A stretch of DNA of 64,000 nucleotides from Yponomeuta sedellus (GCA_934045075.1 OW203736.1:21615805-21679804), one strand, 5' to 3'. Positions 36,201-59,975 are shown, counted from the first letter of the stretch. Notes: generated from the letters alone by a model not told the origin. Numbers and translations: made by a program.

Positions 36201-39200
36201 TCCGACCAGGTTTCGCTTTGATGCGCAGAGCTTAATCATGGTGAGTATAGACGGAGCTCGCGTCGGTGGTTGATTGTCTCTAACTGCGGGCGGGCGCGCT
36301 GCGGGGAACTCCCGCGCACGCCAGCCGAAGCAGTTAATGTTTCGCCGTCAATGTGACTGGGCATCAAGGCGCAGATACAACTCACGACATCTTCGCTCTA
36401 AGAACATCTTTTCGGATTTTCACTTTCACCGTACTTTCGTAAAGCCGCTTGCCAGGCGTGGACTCCCACCACGGTCTCTATTGACATTTAGTGGCGACTT
36501 ATTTCAATAACCTCGGGCGCTTTTCGTGGCACAATGTCGTGAGCTGTGTCTGCACCTTGAAGCCTAGTGAGAATCAGTGAGATTGACGACGAGAACATTA
36601 AGCGACGCGACTGGCGTGCGCGGGAGTTCCCAGCAGCAGTTGTGGCCTTCCCGCAGTCAGAGACGAGCAACCGACCACGCGGGCTGCTTCTCAACTCACC
36701 ATAACTTAGGCTCTGCGAATCAGAGCGAAACGTGGGAGCATATTCTCACTTTATTAGCAAATAATTCGTATACGCCTCTTAAGGCGTAGGACTTGAATTC
36801 TATATAAAAAGTCTAAGGACATACAATTATGATTACGACATTATGACACCTCAAAGGAAGCGAAAATTATTAGCAAATTTGCGCATTCGACTTTGTGAGA
36901 ATACCGGAAACAGATTTTTATGTCTAATCCTTCGAATATTTTGCGTCTACGCTTTCAATTCGCATGGGCGAGAATCGGCTCCCAGGTCGGACTCTTCCGG
37001 CAAATAATCCAATAAGTGAATCCGTTCACGATGGGTAGTGCTTATGCAAGTTTTGGTTCAAGAATTGAGCTATTCGTCTAACATCACAGCATAGTTCCTA
37101 TGTAATTTGACTTCTATATCCGGATCAGCGCCCGTACCTTTTCCGTAGTTATTTATATAGATTGATGAAAAGAGAACACTTTATTAAACACAAAAAATTG
37201 CAGATATTTCGTAGTAAAAAGGATTTGTATGATGTATGGGGAGACCCGGTCTTAACAGTGCCATCAATGGAAAAAATATAGTTCTCTAAGAACACGTTTT
37301 ACAAAAAATATTGCAACTTTTAAGTATGTTGTTAGTTGCTTGTTTTACTTTTATCGATGAAGTTAAATAACAACGGAGGTTAAATGATTTATTATCATTT
37401 TAAATTTTGGATTGCTTCAATCAAAATGTGTTTCGTAGACAAAGATGTATTCAGAGGTAATCTCAAGAGTAACATTATTATTTTCTTTATAGTATACTGC
37501 CGAGTTTTAAGTAGGGCTTAATGAGCTCAATTACCTGTTATCAATCAGCTCGTTAAGGGCGACATTCTGACAAACAACACTAGCCCAGATTCGCAAAAAA
37601 ATATACTAAATGTTATAGCATATGTTTAGACCCCCGGATATTTCTTCTTTCGCTTCGACAACATCTATTAGACACATCTATTAACACGTGCACTTGTTTG
37701 CCACTTGCCACAATCCCGACGAATCTTATCCGCGTCATCAACATCCAATAGACGCTACATGCACTTTGAGCCACTTGCCACGATCCGAACAACTTTTTTC
37801 CGCTTCATCGACATCCTACAGACGCATGTACACACACACGCGCACACATGTACTTTATTGCCACTTGCAACCATGTTGACAAAAATTTTCTTTTCATGAA
37901 TATTTAAAATGCTGCATGGACAAACCTACGTCGGTTTCTAGTACCTTTTAGTCCACATCCTACAATGGTCGAAGTTGTCCGTTTGTGGCGTGGTGTACCG
38001 GCATTTCCTCCCACATATAATGCTATGCTTTCGTCAAGCTTTCTTCCTTCAACCTATCTATAAGTCCAGACCAACGCAAAATTCTTCTATCGATGTTAGT
38101 CACTGCACGCTCTTTCAGAGATGATTATCATAATAACATTTATTTATTTCCTTCAACCTATTTGACCAACGCAACATTCTTTTTTCGATTTGAGTCTCTG
38201 CATGTTCTTTTAGAGTTGATCTCATATAAAATTTGTTTCAGAAATCAATAATTTATATCCAGACAAAAGAATTTACATTCTTGTCAGCTGAACGTCAATG
38301 TACTAGGTATGTTAGATGAGTTTTAAAATGTAATAAATGTATATTTAAAATCTAGCACAGTCTACACTTAAATGAAAAAGTCATAACTTAAATGAGTAGA
38401 GTTATGACCGTTGATTTGATTTCGTTGACTGTACAAATTTTTTTTTTATTCTAAATGATTTCACTACTTCATTATTTTTAATTATTTTATGTTGATTAAT
38501 AATCTTAGCACATAATACTCTAGTTTCTTTTCATTGAGGGATTTTTCGGACAGCTATTAAAAAAAAAAAAGTTCTAAAAGCTACGATGAGATGGCGCTGA
38601 ATCGCAAGGGTTTACCTTTTTTTGTTTGTTATTGCTTGCCACAGGTAAAAACTTTATTGCTGTTTTGCGATTTCATCGACTGGAAGAAATCTAATCTGCG
38701 ATCAACTGATCAACGTCAACTGATCAACCATGATTTTAGCACGAAAATCAAATAACAATAGTGCAAGAGCAAAAAAAAAAAAGAGGAAATTCCACGTGAT
38801 CTGTGGACTGTGGACCACAGAATAAACTGGAAAGTGGCTTATCCTATTAAAAAAACAAAAACCCTTACTTAAAAACGCCATCTACTGACAAATTAGGAAC
38901 TACTTTTCTTAGCTGTCAGAAAAATCCCTTTTGGACAAAGAAGATTATGGTCGCATCTTCGAAACCTCGAGGAGCGCGCGTATTCATCTGTGTCTGAACG
39001 CACATGTATATAAGAAGGGCCACTATCCGTCCAGAAATGCTTAGACGGAGTTGACACATTCAGTCTTCAGTTCAGGCTTGATCAAGCTCGTATTGATGCC
39101 AGACTGAATAAGCATGCCTGCGCAGACGAGGGACTATCCTCCGGGTACTTTTTTGTCCGTCGATATAGATCTCTTATAAATTGTATCGAATAACGCACAC

Positions 39201-42200
39201 GAAGGACTTAAGTACCCCGTACAAAAAGTCCCTCAAGTTGCCGAGGACATCAAAAGACCGAAGTGGACAAAAGTTCGATGTTTTCTTTTAAAACGCCTTT
39301 TCTTTTTCAACTTCATATAAATTACAACACAATGTAATCTCAGAATATTTACGCTTCACTCAATTTCCGGGGAACAAATGACCGCACTCCGTAGGCGTCG
39401 AGTCGGCGACAAGTACTCGGAGGACATTTTTTACGATTCAGAGACTTTTTTCCCTGAGGGACAAAAGCCCCTCGTCTGCGCAGGCCTTAAAAATATTTGA
39501 ATATCCGTCAGTCTGGTCCATCAGTCCACTGAATAGACAATCAGTCTGCCGTCAGTCTAACCAAACTAATGGAATTGACTGACACCAGACTGAACGAACG
39601 TGTATTTGAGGGTTGCTCTCCGCACCCCTGTAAAACGTGCGTTGTTTACTATTTTAATTCGTCTCTAAGATTCGGCTTTTTGTAAGTACTCATAGTAATT
39701 GTAACTCTACCCAAAGACATGTTGTTCACCAGTAAAACGTGACCCCTCACCTTGGGCGTGGAGCTCTTCTTCTTGATCTCGGGCGAAGGTTCCTCCTTAG
39801 CTGGCGCCTCCTCTTGGCTGTCGTCGTCCATCACTTCCTTGAGTTTGTCGAACTCCTCTTCGGGATTCGTGACGTGGCCGTCGATGTCGCCAAATTTCTA
39901 GAGAGGAGAGGTTTTGATACATTCTGGATCATGTACGAATACATCGTGAGGATGATGACATGGACTTCTTTTATATATTTTTTTTTTTCGTTTACATCTT
40001 TGAGGGGAGAAGAGGCAGTAAAGAGCAAGTCTTTATTTAAACCAATGTTTGAGCAAGGAAAAAAACTATAGTTATATAGCTGACTGTAAAACGGAAGGTC
40101 TCGGGTTCGATCCCCGGCCGGGTCAAACTAGGAAACGAACTTTTCTAGTTTGTCTCGGGTCTTGGATGTTATCTATGTATTTATTGTATTAAATCTATCG
40201 TCCAGTTAGCACCTATAACACAAGTCATTTAGTTGTACTTAGTATAGGGCTAACGAGATCTGTGTAATATGTCCATGAATATTTATTATTTATTATATTA
40301 AACGGGTCAAATCGCGATTATTTATTAGGTGAAACATAATTACCTTATTTTCCGACGTTTCGGCAGCGTCGGCGCCTGTAACGCTGCCGAAATGTCGGGA
40401 AATAAGGTAATTACGTTTTACGTAATAAACAATCGCGATTTGACAAGTTTAATATATAACTATGTATGAGTATCGTGAATCATTAAGAAATACTACTGAA
40501 AAAAAAACTCATCACAAGGCACACCCTAAACAGCCTCAACATTGCGAAACTGGGCTTTTGTCTTGTCTTTGAATTATTGAGTAATTTTACATTATCGACA
40601 AAAGTGTGTGTTTTATTTTTCCCTTTTATATAAATATATATTTCGTTTTCAAGAATCCACAATATTGGAATTTCATCTGCGGGTGATGGACTACTATGGG
40701 TGTTCCAATTGCGGAATTCAGGAACCCTAAAACACTCGCAGAACTGCTGTATTAAGCTTGCCTGAAATGTGGTTCAACAATGTGTGAAGCACATTTTGTG
40801 CCAAAGGGGCTACTATAATATAAAGAGCATTTAAATGACAATGATGTCTTGAATTAAAGCTAGTACAATGCACGACTTCTAGGTCTTATAATCTTATAAT
40901 AATTATGTAAAAGTTGTCTGGAAGAGATCGCTCTTAGCGATAAGAGGCATGTATACGGCATAACTTAGATATGTAAGCCATTTAATGTATTTTATTTTCT
41001 GGTTTGTACATTATAGAGTTATAATCTTACCTAATCTAAACTCTGTAAATTAAGGACTTTAAAAGACTAAGCTTGCTGTAGGTCTGAATACTGAACCGTA
41101 GACCGCGCGCTGTGTTAACGACAGTGATCGCGGAACGCCAAGATCAGGATTCTGAACTCTATAGACTGCGCGCTGTGTGCACATCAGTGATCGCGTAACG
41201 CCAACATCTGAATACAGAACTCTAGATCGCGCGTTGTGTGAATGGCAGTGATCGCGTAACGCCAAGTTCTGAATACAGAACTCTAGATCGCGCGTTGTGT
41301 GAATAGCAGTGATCACGGAACGCCAACATCTGAATAAAGAACTCAAGATCGCGCGTTGTGTGAATGGCAATGATCACGGAACGCCAACATCTGAATAAAG
41401 AACCTCGCGTTGTGTGAATGGCAATGATCACGGAACGCCAACATCTGAATACAGAACTCTAGATCGCGCGTTGTGTGAATGGCAGTGATCACGGAACTCC
41501 GCATGATATGAGGCGTAATATGTATCACACATAGTGGATACCGCATTTCAGTGGATATCTGATACATGGCATTAATATTAAGAGACATAATTGCACGACA
41601 AAGTCCAGAAGATATTTAATTTTTTCACACGTGAAAAGTTACTTAATCAAGGCGCTGGATGCAACTCTAGACCACGTGCTGGGTGTACATGATTAATCGC
41701 AGAACGCCAAGATCTGAATAAAGAATTGTAGATCGCGCTTTGTGAACAGCAGTGATCGCAGAACGCCATGGTCTGAACACAGAACTCTAGACCGTGCGCT
41801 GTGTGACGTGGAACGCCAAAATCTATACAGAACTCTAGTATTTTTTTATGACTCGCGATGCTCATACATGCTAGTTATAGGTATATTACACGGGTCTAAT
41901 CGCGATTATTTACTTAACCTCGTTAACTACTTAATAAATAATTTGCGTTTAGACCCATTTAAAATCTCCTCTCCTCTGAAATGTCTTCACACATTTTGAT
42001 GATTTTTTTTTGTGGTAGATCTGAAAATAGGGCGTAGATTAATTAATTTGCCGAAACAGCGTTTCAAAGGTCACCCAGTATAAATATAGAACTCTACACT
42101 GCATGCAGTTTGGACGGAAGCGAATGCAAAATGCTCAACTCCTAATACAGAACTCTAAGCTGTGTATTGTATAGTCCTCTTTTTTTTAAGACATCCCTAG

Positions 42201-43675
42201 AATAGCACGCTGTCTGTTATCTATATGGCATGTATGGTATGTAGTGAGAAGTGGCCTGACAGCAACCGTTTTACACAGGTGTCATCTCCTAAGATACATC
42301 AGCCTATGTCGACATATAATTTTTTTTGATAAGAGCGTACTTGACTTTTCTAAATTTTGTTTCTGATAAACTAACATGTGTTGTGGAGCATCTAACACAC
42401 TCACCTCCGGGTTGACGATGAAGTCCTCAATCTGAGCCACGGCTTCCTTGAAGGCAGCTGTCTTGCAAGACTTGATCAACTGCTCTTTGAACTCGTGGTA
42501 TAATTTTATGTTGTTGTCCTCAATCCAGGCACTGGTGGGAAAGAATGTATTATTACCAACTGCTCTATTGGTCTAGCACTAACGTGTTCGACTACCAAGT
42601 CAGAGGTCATGGGTTTGTTATGATATATCTCATCTCATCATCACTGCAAAATGCATGAGTTGTTTTCAAAATATGATTTTTCACCATCATCAGCTCACCT
42701 TTGCCTTTACACCATTATGCCATCTTTCATCAGTCTCTCACCACATTTTGACATATTTACATCAGTTTACTTTTATACAATATTAAGTGTAGTCAATACT
42801 TGGTGTTGTGAGTGTCTTATAAAATATATTTTATTGTACATAAACACCAAAAATATAGCATAACATACACAAAAATATAATTGAAAGTAGTTTTCGTACC
42901 CAAACTGGTGTATGTGCATCCAGTGACTAATGAATGCTGATGAAGCGAAAGAGCTTTGTGAGGCCAGTGACAACTGGCAGACCCGGTTCTCTGCCTACCT
43001 GAGTTTATGTTAAGTTTCATTTCAAGTTCTTGAGAGGAGACCCCAAACTAAAAGTTATCATTGTTTCTATTTGTTTGCCACAACAGGATATCTAGTAGTT
43101 ATATGATACTTACTAGTTGTTGGTGCCAAAGAAATATATACATTGGACATTTGTAGTCTTCTTCGGAAGCTTCAGCTCAGGTGGGGGGAGGGACACCTGG
43201 AAAACCAAATTGACTTATTGTTACTGCTGTTATAGGTAGATTCTAATACTCTTCAGGGTATAGGTTATGTTATGTTTTGAAGCTACTAAGGGGAGTGTTT
43301 ACACAGCATTTTTGCTGCTTGTGTATGAACATAGCATAGGCATTAGTGAACATTATTCAGATGTATTTTTCCCGCCTTTATAACCTGTCCTTATCTGTCA
43401 AGCGTCGTAGACAGATCTATTGTAAATAATTGTTAGGACCCGCAAAAGGCGGCTAAATTGCCAGAGACGCTTTCGATGCCTTTCATACATACAGATTCAA
43501 TAACGGGGTTACTTACCCGGCCGGGCCAGGGGCTGAAACCCTTCATTTTAGCCCTGAAACAAATGTTCCACGTTAGTAATCTTGCTCAGACACTTAGGTA
43601 ATGTAGTTTCTAAGTAAAATAAACTGTTTTATCTACATACCAAACTAAATCACCAAGTTTATACTCGATAGACAT
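29807..43675 (-). CDS. GLYR1: GLYR1/N-PAC (nucleosome-destabilizing factor), 5' seven exons
   Basis: Exons on the minus strand: 43675-43641, 43553-43517, 43196-43114, 42531-42405, 39897-39751, 34118-33933 and 30019-29807. They total 828 nt (276 codons) with consistent phases. The protein starts MSIEYKLGDLVWAKMKGFSP and continues WPGRV, a PWWP domain (residues 1 to about 90, VYFFGTNN-type core written here as CIYFFGTNNYAWIE). A lysine/serine-rich linker follows (TTPRKKSKG, AT-hook-like), then the start of a Rossmann fold with GFLGLGIMGSG and VVLWNRT. Family knowledge: PWWP binds methylated histone H3 and the dehydrogenase-like part is a catalytically poor tetramer. The fly protein opens nucleosomes during transcription. 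The last seen exon ends with a good donor (CCAAG|GTAAGT). The remaining roughly 270 residues of the dehydrogenase domain were not found to the left. The introns carry many repeats. Confidence 0.93.
30221..30254. repeat. (TA)n microsatellite
   Basis: About 17 consecutive TA units in intron 7 or 3' flank of GLYR1, next to a retroelement 3' end at 30420-30506. Confidence 0.9.
30420..30506 (+). mobile_element. Retroelement 3' end (GTTGCCTGGAAG family), degenerate
   Basis: GGTTAGCTGGAAGAAAATAC ... TTGTGCAATAAAGAATTTTC, the family pattern. Confidence 0.55.
30510..31955. other. GLYR1 intron sequence, no clear element
   Basis: AT-rich; short ORFs only. 31440-31495 holds a fragment of the LINE-like family also at 12120. 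Confidence 0.4.
31959..32043. repeat. Near-perfect palindrome, 40-bp arms
   Basis: TGCTCGCCACACGTCTCACT... and its complement are separated by about 4 nt (centre 32000). The arm is the CTCACTGCAGGGCACAG repeat piece seen singly at 3598, 21530 and 52780. Confidence 0.9.
32215..32490 (-). repeat. SINE family 4
   Basis: Shares AGACCTGAGATTT.CGCACT, TAGTTGGGCCATTGT, GGTTTCCTTACGATG and AAAGTCATTGGTACATGCCG with 21600-21815. The tRNA-like head on the minus strand ends near 32490. Confidence 0.65.
32940..33025 (+). mobile_element. Retroelement 3' end (GTTGCCTGGAAG family)
   Basis: GGTTGACTGGAAGAAAATGC ... TTAAATAAAGAATTTAAAGA. Degenerate. Confidence 0.5.
33085..33250 (-). repeat. SINE family 2
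   Basis: Reverse-strand copy of 9740-9960: CATTGCTTCTGACCCCACAT, AACATGTAAACATCCAAGAC and the tRNA-like head GACCTCTCGCATGGTAGGC. Confidence 0.7.
33805..33905 (+). repeat. Repeat family 7, adjoining GLYR1 exon 6
   Basis: GTTGGGGCACGGGTCTCTTC to CAAGTCCGGGTTGGTG. It ends about 28 bp from the donor of GLYR1 exon 6 (33933). A second copy lies at 34725-34860. Confidence 0.65.
34301..34611. mobile_element. Palindromic family-1 SINE insertion in GLYR1 intron 5
   Basis: Antisense copy with full tail (ATTATTTTTAATGCA at the left end) joined to a sense copy. The centre is 34463-34471, where GAAGTAATTTGCA meets its complement across a 5-nt loop. The right arm ends at AAATAGGTTTTT. Both arms have independent internal deletions. 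No clear target duplication. Confidence 0.75.
34725..34860 (+). repeat. Repeat family 7
   Basis: CACTGCTGGGGCACGGGTCT through TCTTACTGTCAGAAGTTAT, as at 27000. Confidence 0.65.
35047..35288. mobile_element. Fold-back MITE with ~67-bp perfect terminal inverted repeats
   Basis: ATAGCATTAAAAAGTTAAAA... at 35047-35114 is repeated exactly in reverse complement at 35220-35288, around about 105 bp of unique spacer. No coding capacity. Perfect arm identity implies a recent insertion or gene conversion between arms. Confidence 0.8.
35369..35574 (+). mobile_element. Lep1-like non-autonomous Helitron
   Basis: Starts TCACACTAATATAATAAAGG directly after an A and ends GCGGGCACAGCTAG directly before a T. 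This is the Helitron signature (5' TC, 3' CTRR, A^T target). Near the 3' end lies a short GC-rich hairpin-prone stretch. Lep1-type Helitrons are abundant in Lepidoptera. Confidence 0.8.
36178..37005. mobile_element. Large fold-back element with diverged long arms
   Basis: Termini GAAAGAGTCCGACCAGGTTT (left) and the complement of AGGTCGGACTCTTCCGG (right). Inside, the GC-rich segments 36230-36390 and 36555-36740 are diverged reverse complements (GGCGGGCGCGCTGCGGGGAA versus TGCGCGGGAGTTCCCAGCAG). The ORFs at 36274-36510 and 36577-36789 lie in the arms and are not genes. Its ends occur at 24975-25040 and 59242-59336. Confidence 0.6.
37010..39110. other. GLYR1 intron 5, largely unassigned
   Basis: AT-rich. 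37680-37890 contains three diverged direct repeats (GCCACTTGCCAC..TCC, period about 70-80 bp). No exon recognised. Confidence 0.4.
39116..39486. mobile_element. TIR element, copy A
   Basis: Terminal GCCTGCGCAGACGAGGGACT at the left and its near-complement (CCCCTCGTCTGCGCAGGC) at the right. Colinear with 59038-59524 over the whole interior, without the 95-bp insert present there. No ORF. Confidence 0.75.
40085..40290 (+). repeat. tRNA-derived SINE family 3
   Basis: B box in GGTCTCGGGTTCGATCCCCG; body GTCTCGGGTCTTGGATGTTA, ATCTATGTATTTATTGTATT and AGGGCTAACGAGATCTGTG. It ends in AT-rich TTATTATTTATTATA. A second copy is at 54680-54955. Confidence 0.7.
40291..40458. repeat. Fold-back element, ~70-bp arms
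   Basis: TTAAACGGGTCAAATCGCGA... is mirrored by ...TCGCGATTTGACAAGTTTAA, with CCGACGTTTCGGCAGCG / CGCTGCCGAAATGTCGG at the centre. A partial copy lies at 41885-41960. The ACGTTTCG-type core resembles the Penelope-like 3' UTR here, so it may be a solo terminal repeat. Confidence 0.65.
40905..41035 (+). mobile_element. Retroelement 3' end (GTTGCCTGGAAG family)
   Basis: TTGTCTGGAAGAGATCGCTC...GTACATTATAGAGTTATAAT, with family spacing. Confidence 0.5.
41085..41495. repeat. Minisatellite, 61-bp period
   Basis: Six to seven units. The word CTGAATAaAGAAC starts at 41208, 41269, 41330, 41391 and 41445, so periods are 61, 61, 61 and 54. The 54 reflects a 7-bp deletion. The consensus includes CTAGATCGCGCGTTGTGTGA and GCAGTGATCACGGAACGCCA. 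Intron 4 of GLYR1. Its overlapping minus-strand ORFs are translations of the array. Confidence 0.9.
41496..41640 (-). repeat. Uninterrupted paralogue of the mariner host repeat
   Basis: On the minus strand it reads CCACTGAAATGCGGTATCCA ... GTGATACATATTACGCCTCA. This joins the two sequences that flank the mariner at 7858/9146. Confidence 0.7.
41655..41840. repeat. Degenerate continuation of the 61-bp minisatellite
   Basis: Three to four diverged units (AACTCTAGACC.CG.GCTG, GATCGCAGAACGCCA). They lie beyond the host-repeat insertion at 41496-41640, which therefore split the array. Confidence 0.75.
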
Positions 43676-44038
43676 GATGTACGAGTACTTCTCACGAAAT
43701 TCTACGATGAACTAAAATTGAAAACGACGAATGAAGCTCAAGCAAAAAGTCCGGCTGTCCGCGTCTGTCTCGTCTGTCTCCTTGCTTGTCTATGGTATAG
43801 CTATCTGTCAAATAACGCTAAAACCGGTGAACTTAGGTGTCCATCGTGTGGCTAGAATCTTACCGGTTTTTATTTGAACGATGATGTTGAAACGCAATAA
43901 AAAAAAAGCTGTCAAATATAATCATGTGACCATGTGTTCTAATCTAATTAATCTGTGTGATTGTCATCGGGGGATCCGCCAAAATTCAACTCCAATTATT
44001 TATTTTCCCGAAAATCTAGTTTATTCAAAAGCCTGAGG
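43676..44038. promoter_or_regulatory. Shared (bidirectional) promoter of GLYR1 and ATRIP
   Basis: The two start codons point away from each other and are only 363 bp apart, with no other gene between. A short upstream ORF (ATG at 43932, stop about 44018) may precede the ATRIP start if transcription begins far enough upstream. Core motifs could not be assigned. Co-regulation is an inference from the head-to-head layout. Confidence 0.6.
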
Positions 44039-56502
<12,464 letters not shown>

Positions 56503-57235
56503 CCTGATGAACTATGTCAACAAAAGCGTCTTCATTCATTCATTCTTCATTCCGCTGACTACTTACTATAGCCCATTTAATTATGTCATTAAATAAATGT
56601 AAATAATCTTGATTGGTCTTTTTATTGAAACATACATTTTATATATAAAAATTATTTACATTTTACTTGAATTTTATAAAATTACATTAAATTTCAGATT
56701 GAATTGGTAAAGTGTAAAGATTTTGATTTAAAAGGTCTGTATTTCGATAAGAAGACTTATCAAGTTTGTTTACTTTTTTTTAAGCACCTATATAAATAGA
56801 CTATAGGTGCCCACATATTCGAGTTTAAATTCACCGTGTAGTAAAATTGAGTAGCCGATATAGATAGCACGTAATTCCACAGTTGATCGAGTACAATAAT
56901 AGAATCGATAATTCGGTACATCGTTGCTGATCTACTATGTGAGTTCGACTTGGAATGAAAAAAATACTGACTGTAGATTGGAGCGTGTTGCAAAATATCA
57001 CTATGATTAATATATTTTAATAGTGATTACCTCAGTTAGTGGCGACATGTACATAATTATCTCACCGTGATTTCAATAAATTGAAGTACATTTTAACTGT
57101 ACTCTTTCTTCCGGTCGGTAATTGAACTATTCTTGAACCTAGTTCAACTATTCAACAATGAACTGATTATTTAATGTAAATAAACTATTTTTGTTAAATA
57201 ATATTAAGCGGTTTTAATCATAATCTGAAATCCAC

Positions 57236-57860
57236 ACCATATAATTTTACGATACTATGATGTATTCGTAATACATATACTCTAGTACAGTCTGTTAGCT
57301 TTGTATTCGTGTAATAGAAATATCGCAACTAATATGACACTAAATAAATAAACTTAGATAGATAGATAGAGAACACTTTATTGCACAACCAGAAAAATAT
57401 TACAACCATGATTCTTAAATCTAAGTAATGTTATACAATTGGCGGTCTTATCGCTAAGAGCAATCTCTTCCAGACAACCTTTGGATGGATTGGATTGCAT
57501 GAAGAATATAGTCGGTACGTGGTGCATGTACATAAATAAATAAATCGAAAATATATTGATAACAAACAGCAAGGGAGTGCGAGAATATAATTACCTACGA
57601 TATAATGTACATATATTTAAATAATAATATACATAGACACCTAAAAAATAAATACATATCCAATTAAATACATATAGGTAAGCAACATATACTTAATGCG
57701 AAAAGTTATATACAAAGCCGGTAGTAGTATTATACTCGTGTGCTTTCGGCGAAAACCGAAGCGTAATCTAGAGCAAAAGGTGTATTCTAAAGGCTAACAG
57801 ACTTTACTAGAGTATATGTATTACGAATACGTCATAGTACCGTAAAATTATATGGTATTG
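57236..57860. mobile_element. TIR element with ~75-bp arms, relative of the 144-bp MITE
   Basis: Left arm CCATATAATTTTACGATACT ... CAGTCTGTTAGCTTT and right arm AAAGGCTAACAGACTT ... GTACCGTAAAATTATATGG are near-complementary. The inner CAGTCTGTTAGC end equals the MITE terminus at 20958. A minus-strand retroelement 3' end with GATA tail (57356-57482) is nested inside. Confidence 0.7.
57356..57482 (-). mobile_element. Retroelement 3' end with (CTAT)n tail
   Basis: On the minus strand: AGGTTGTCTGGAAGAGATTG ... GGTTGTGCAATAAAGTGTTC then CTATCTATCTAT. The last 60 bp equal 62830-62893. Confidence 0.7.
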
Positions 57861-58179
57861 TACTTATCAATAATAGTAATTTTTGTGTTGAAAAAAAAGA
57901 TCAAGTCTATCAACACTTATTTAATAATAATAAATCCTAAATTACCTAATAAATATTAAATACCACAGTATAATCTAAACCGCCTCGTGCAAGACAAACA
58001 GACGACTCTGATTATCGTAATACAATATCGTGTAAATAAATTTCGAATCTTAAATGTACAAATAGTTACAAAGACTTCTTCAAGAAAGGAATGTTAATTT
58101 TTTTGCCGGCTAATGGTGTTAACAGACGATCGAACTTGGTACGGGTACAGCGGATTGGGCGTACCATCGGACCGAGCAA

Positions 58180-58515
58180 ACATCTTAAACGATCACGGAG
58201 GTTCAGCAACACAGGGCGCGTTCAGTGCATGGTTGGGTAAACCGTCTATGACTAACGCCAGTGGCATATTTCCGAGCGATTCCGTGCTTCCCAAGGCACG
58301 ATAAGCAGTTGGTGCCGGCTGCCGTCGATAGATGGTAGTCGTTAGGTCAAGTCAGAGGCCTTAGAGCGGCTTGAAAAGTTCTGATAGTAAGACCAGCCAC
58401 TAGTCTTGCAAGCCTCCACCAATCCGGACTTGGCCCGTGGTGGAGTATGGCCTATACCTTCCTCAGGGAAGAGACCCGTTCCCTCAGTGGGGACATAATG
58501 GGTTGATGATGATGT
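58180..58515 (-). repeat. Repeat family 7
   Basis: Complement of the 47465-47810 copy: GCCTCCACCAATCCGGACTT and GGGAAGAGACCCG. Confidence 0.65.
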
Positions 58516-59037
58516 TCGGCAGACAACTCTCCAGAAAAATATGGTATGGAGCGCATCGAATCCGCTGTCCGGCCCGTACCAAGTTCGATCGTCTGTGAAT
58601 AGTATTGCGACCGAACTCTATCACTTTCATAAAAAGTGCAGAATTCGCTCGCCACGAGAAAAATATAAGATATAAGGACTGGCTTTCACGGTTGCGTCAT
58701 TTGGCGTGGGTCTGAACGACTTGGATCGAATAGATATAGGCCAAACCGGTATCTCATAACAATGCACACCAGTTTCTTAACCTACAGATCAATTCAATTC
58801 TTTTCTAATAGGTACACCCCTAATATCATTAACAGTTGGTAACAGCGGTCACAAAGGTCAGTTGTTTTTTTAATCTTATTTGTTCAACTGACATGACAGC
58901 TGTATATCCGTAGGGCTTGTACAGGATACAGAGGGTGAATAACTTTTATTTCGTGTTGGGCCGGGAGAAAGACAAACGTTGTCATTACAAAGTGAAACGT
59001 AGGATGCTCAAATATGTATGTGGATTTACGCTTCTTA

Positions 59038-59524
59038 GGGCCTGCGCAGACGAGGGACTATCCCCCGGGTACTTTGTCCGTGACTTTTTTGTTTTATAAA
59101 TTGTATCGAATAACGCACACGAAGGACTAAAAGTACTCTGTACAAAAAGTCCCTGAAGTTACTAAGGACACCAAGAGACCGGACTGGACAAACGTTCGCG
59201 TTTTTTCTTTTAGAACGCTTTTTCTTTTTTAACTTCATGTAACCTGGTCGGACTTTTCCGATATAACAACACCCGTAAGTAAATCCGGACTAAAAGTCTA
59301 CAATGTGTTGTGCTTACGAAAGTTTTAGTTCAAAAAACTTCATGTAAATTACAACACAACGTAATATCAGAATATTTGCTTCCATAGCGTACGCTTCAGT
59401 CAATTTCCGGCGAACAAATGACCGCACACCGTAGGCGTTGAGTCCGCGACAAGTAATCTGAAGACATTTTTTACACGTTTCACTTTTGTCCCTTGAGGAC
59501 AAAATTCCCTCGTCCGCGCAGGCC
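59038..59524. mobile_element. TIR element, copy B, with nested insert
   Basis: Colinear with 39116-39486 (GGCCTGCGCAGACGAGGGAC ... CTCGTCCGCGCAGGCC). Contains an additional 95 bp (59242-59336) bordered by AACTTCATGTAA on both sides (59230-59241, 59337-59348). The insert equals part of the fold-back element end at 24890-24995. Confidence 0.75.
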
Positions 59525-59975
59525 TTTAGAGACTACGTACCCGTAAATCACAAAATTATGTCTGAATTAATTCCGCTACTTTAAGTATGTACTTTCGCTG
59601 TTATTGGTCTCCAAATTGCGCCACAATTAATAGCAATATTTCATAAATAACGACATAAACAAACATCTCAGTTATAAGAAATTACTTAATGAAATTTAAG
59701 CGCGCATCGGAAACTTGTTAAACTTATTTAATTTGACGCAACAACGAGACCGTGAAATCCTCCCTTCACAAATAAAAGTGGCATAAAGCTACATAGAGTG
59801 AGTGTCAACTTCGGAATAAGAACTACCTTTAACTAGATTTTGACTAGTAAAGTCTTCACAAAGAAATCGCAAGCATTAAGAGTTTTTGCTTATTTGCAGA
59901 ATTGTGCAGAATTTCATGTTTTTCACTGGTTGTCACTCAACTACATACATTTATTTGTAAAGCGTCTAAAAATAA

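Noticed and set aside
36274..36789. Two ORFs in GC-rich DNA
   Set aside because: They are the opposing arms of a fold-back element.
41059..41865. Overlapping minus-strand ORFs with repeated HSHNARS/HTTRD words, possibly a repeat protein; also considered as a CRISPR-like array
   Set aside because: All three frames carry the 61-bp unit, the units are contiguous without unique spacers, and the locus is a eukaryotic intron.
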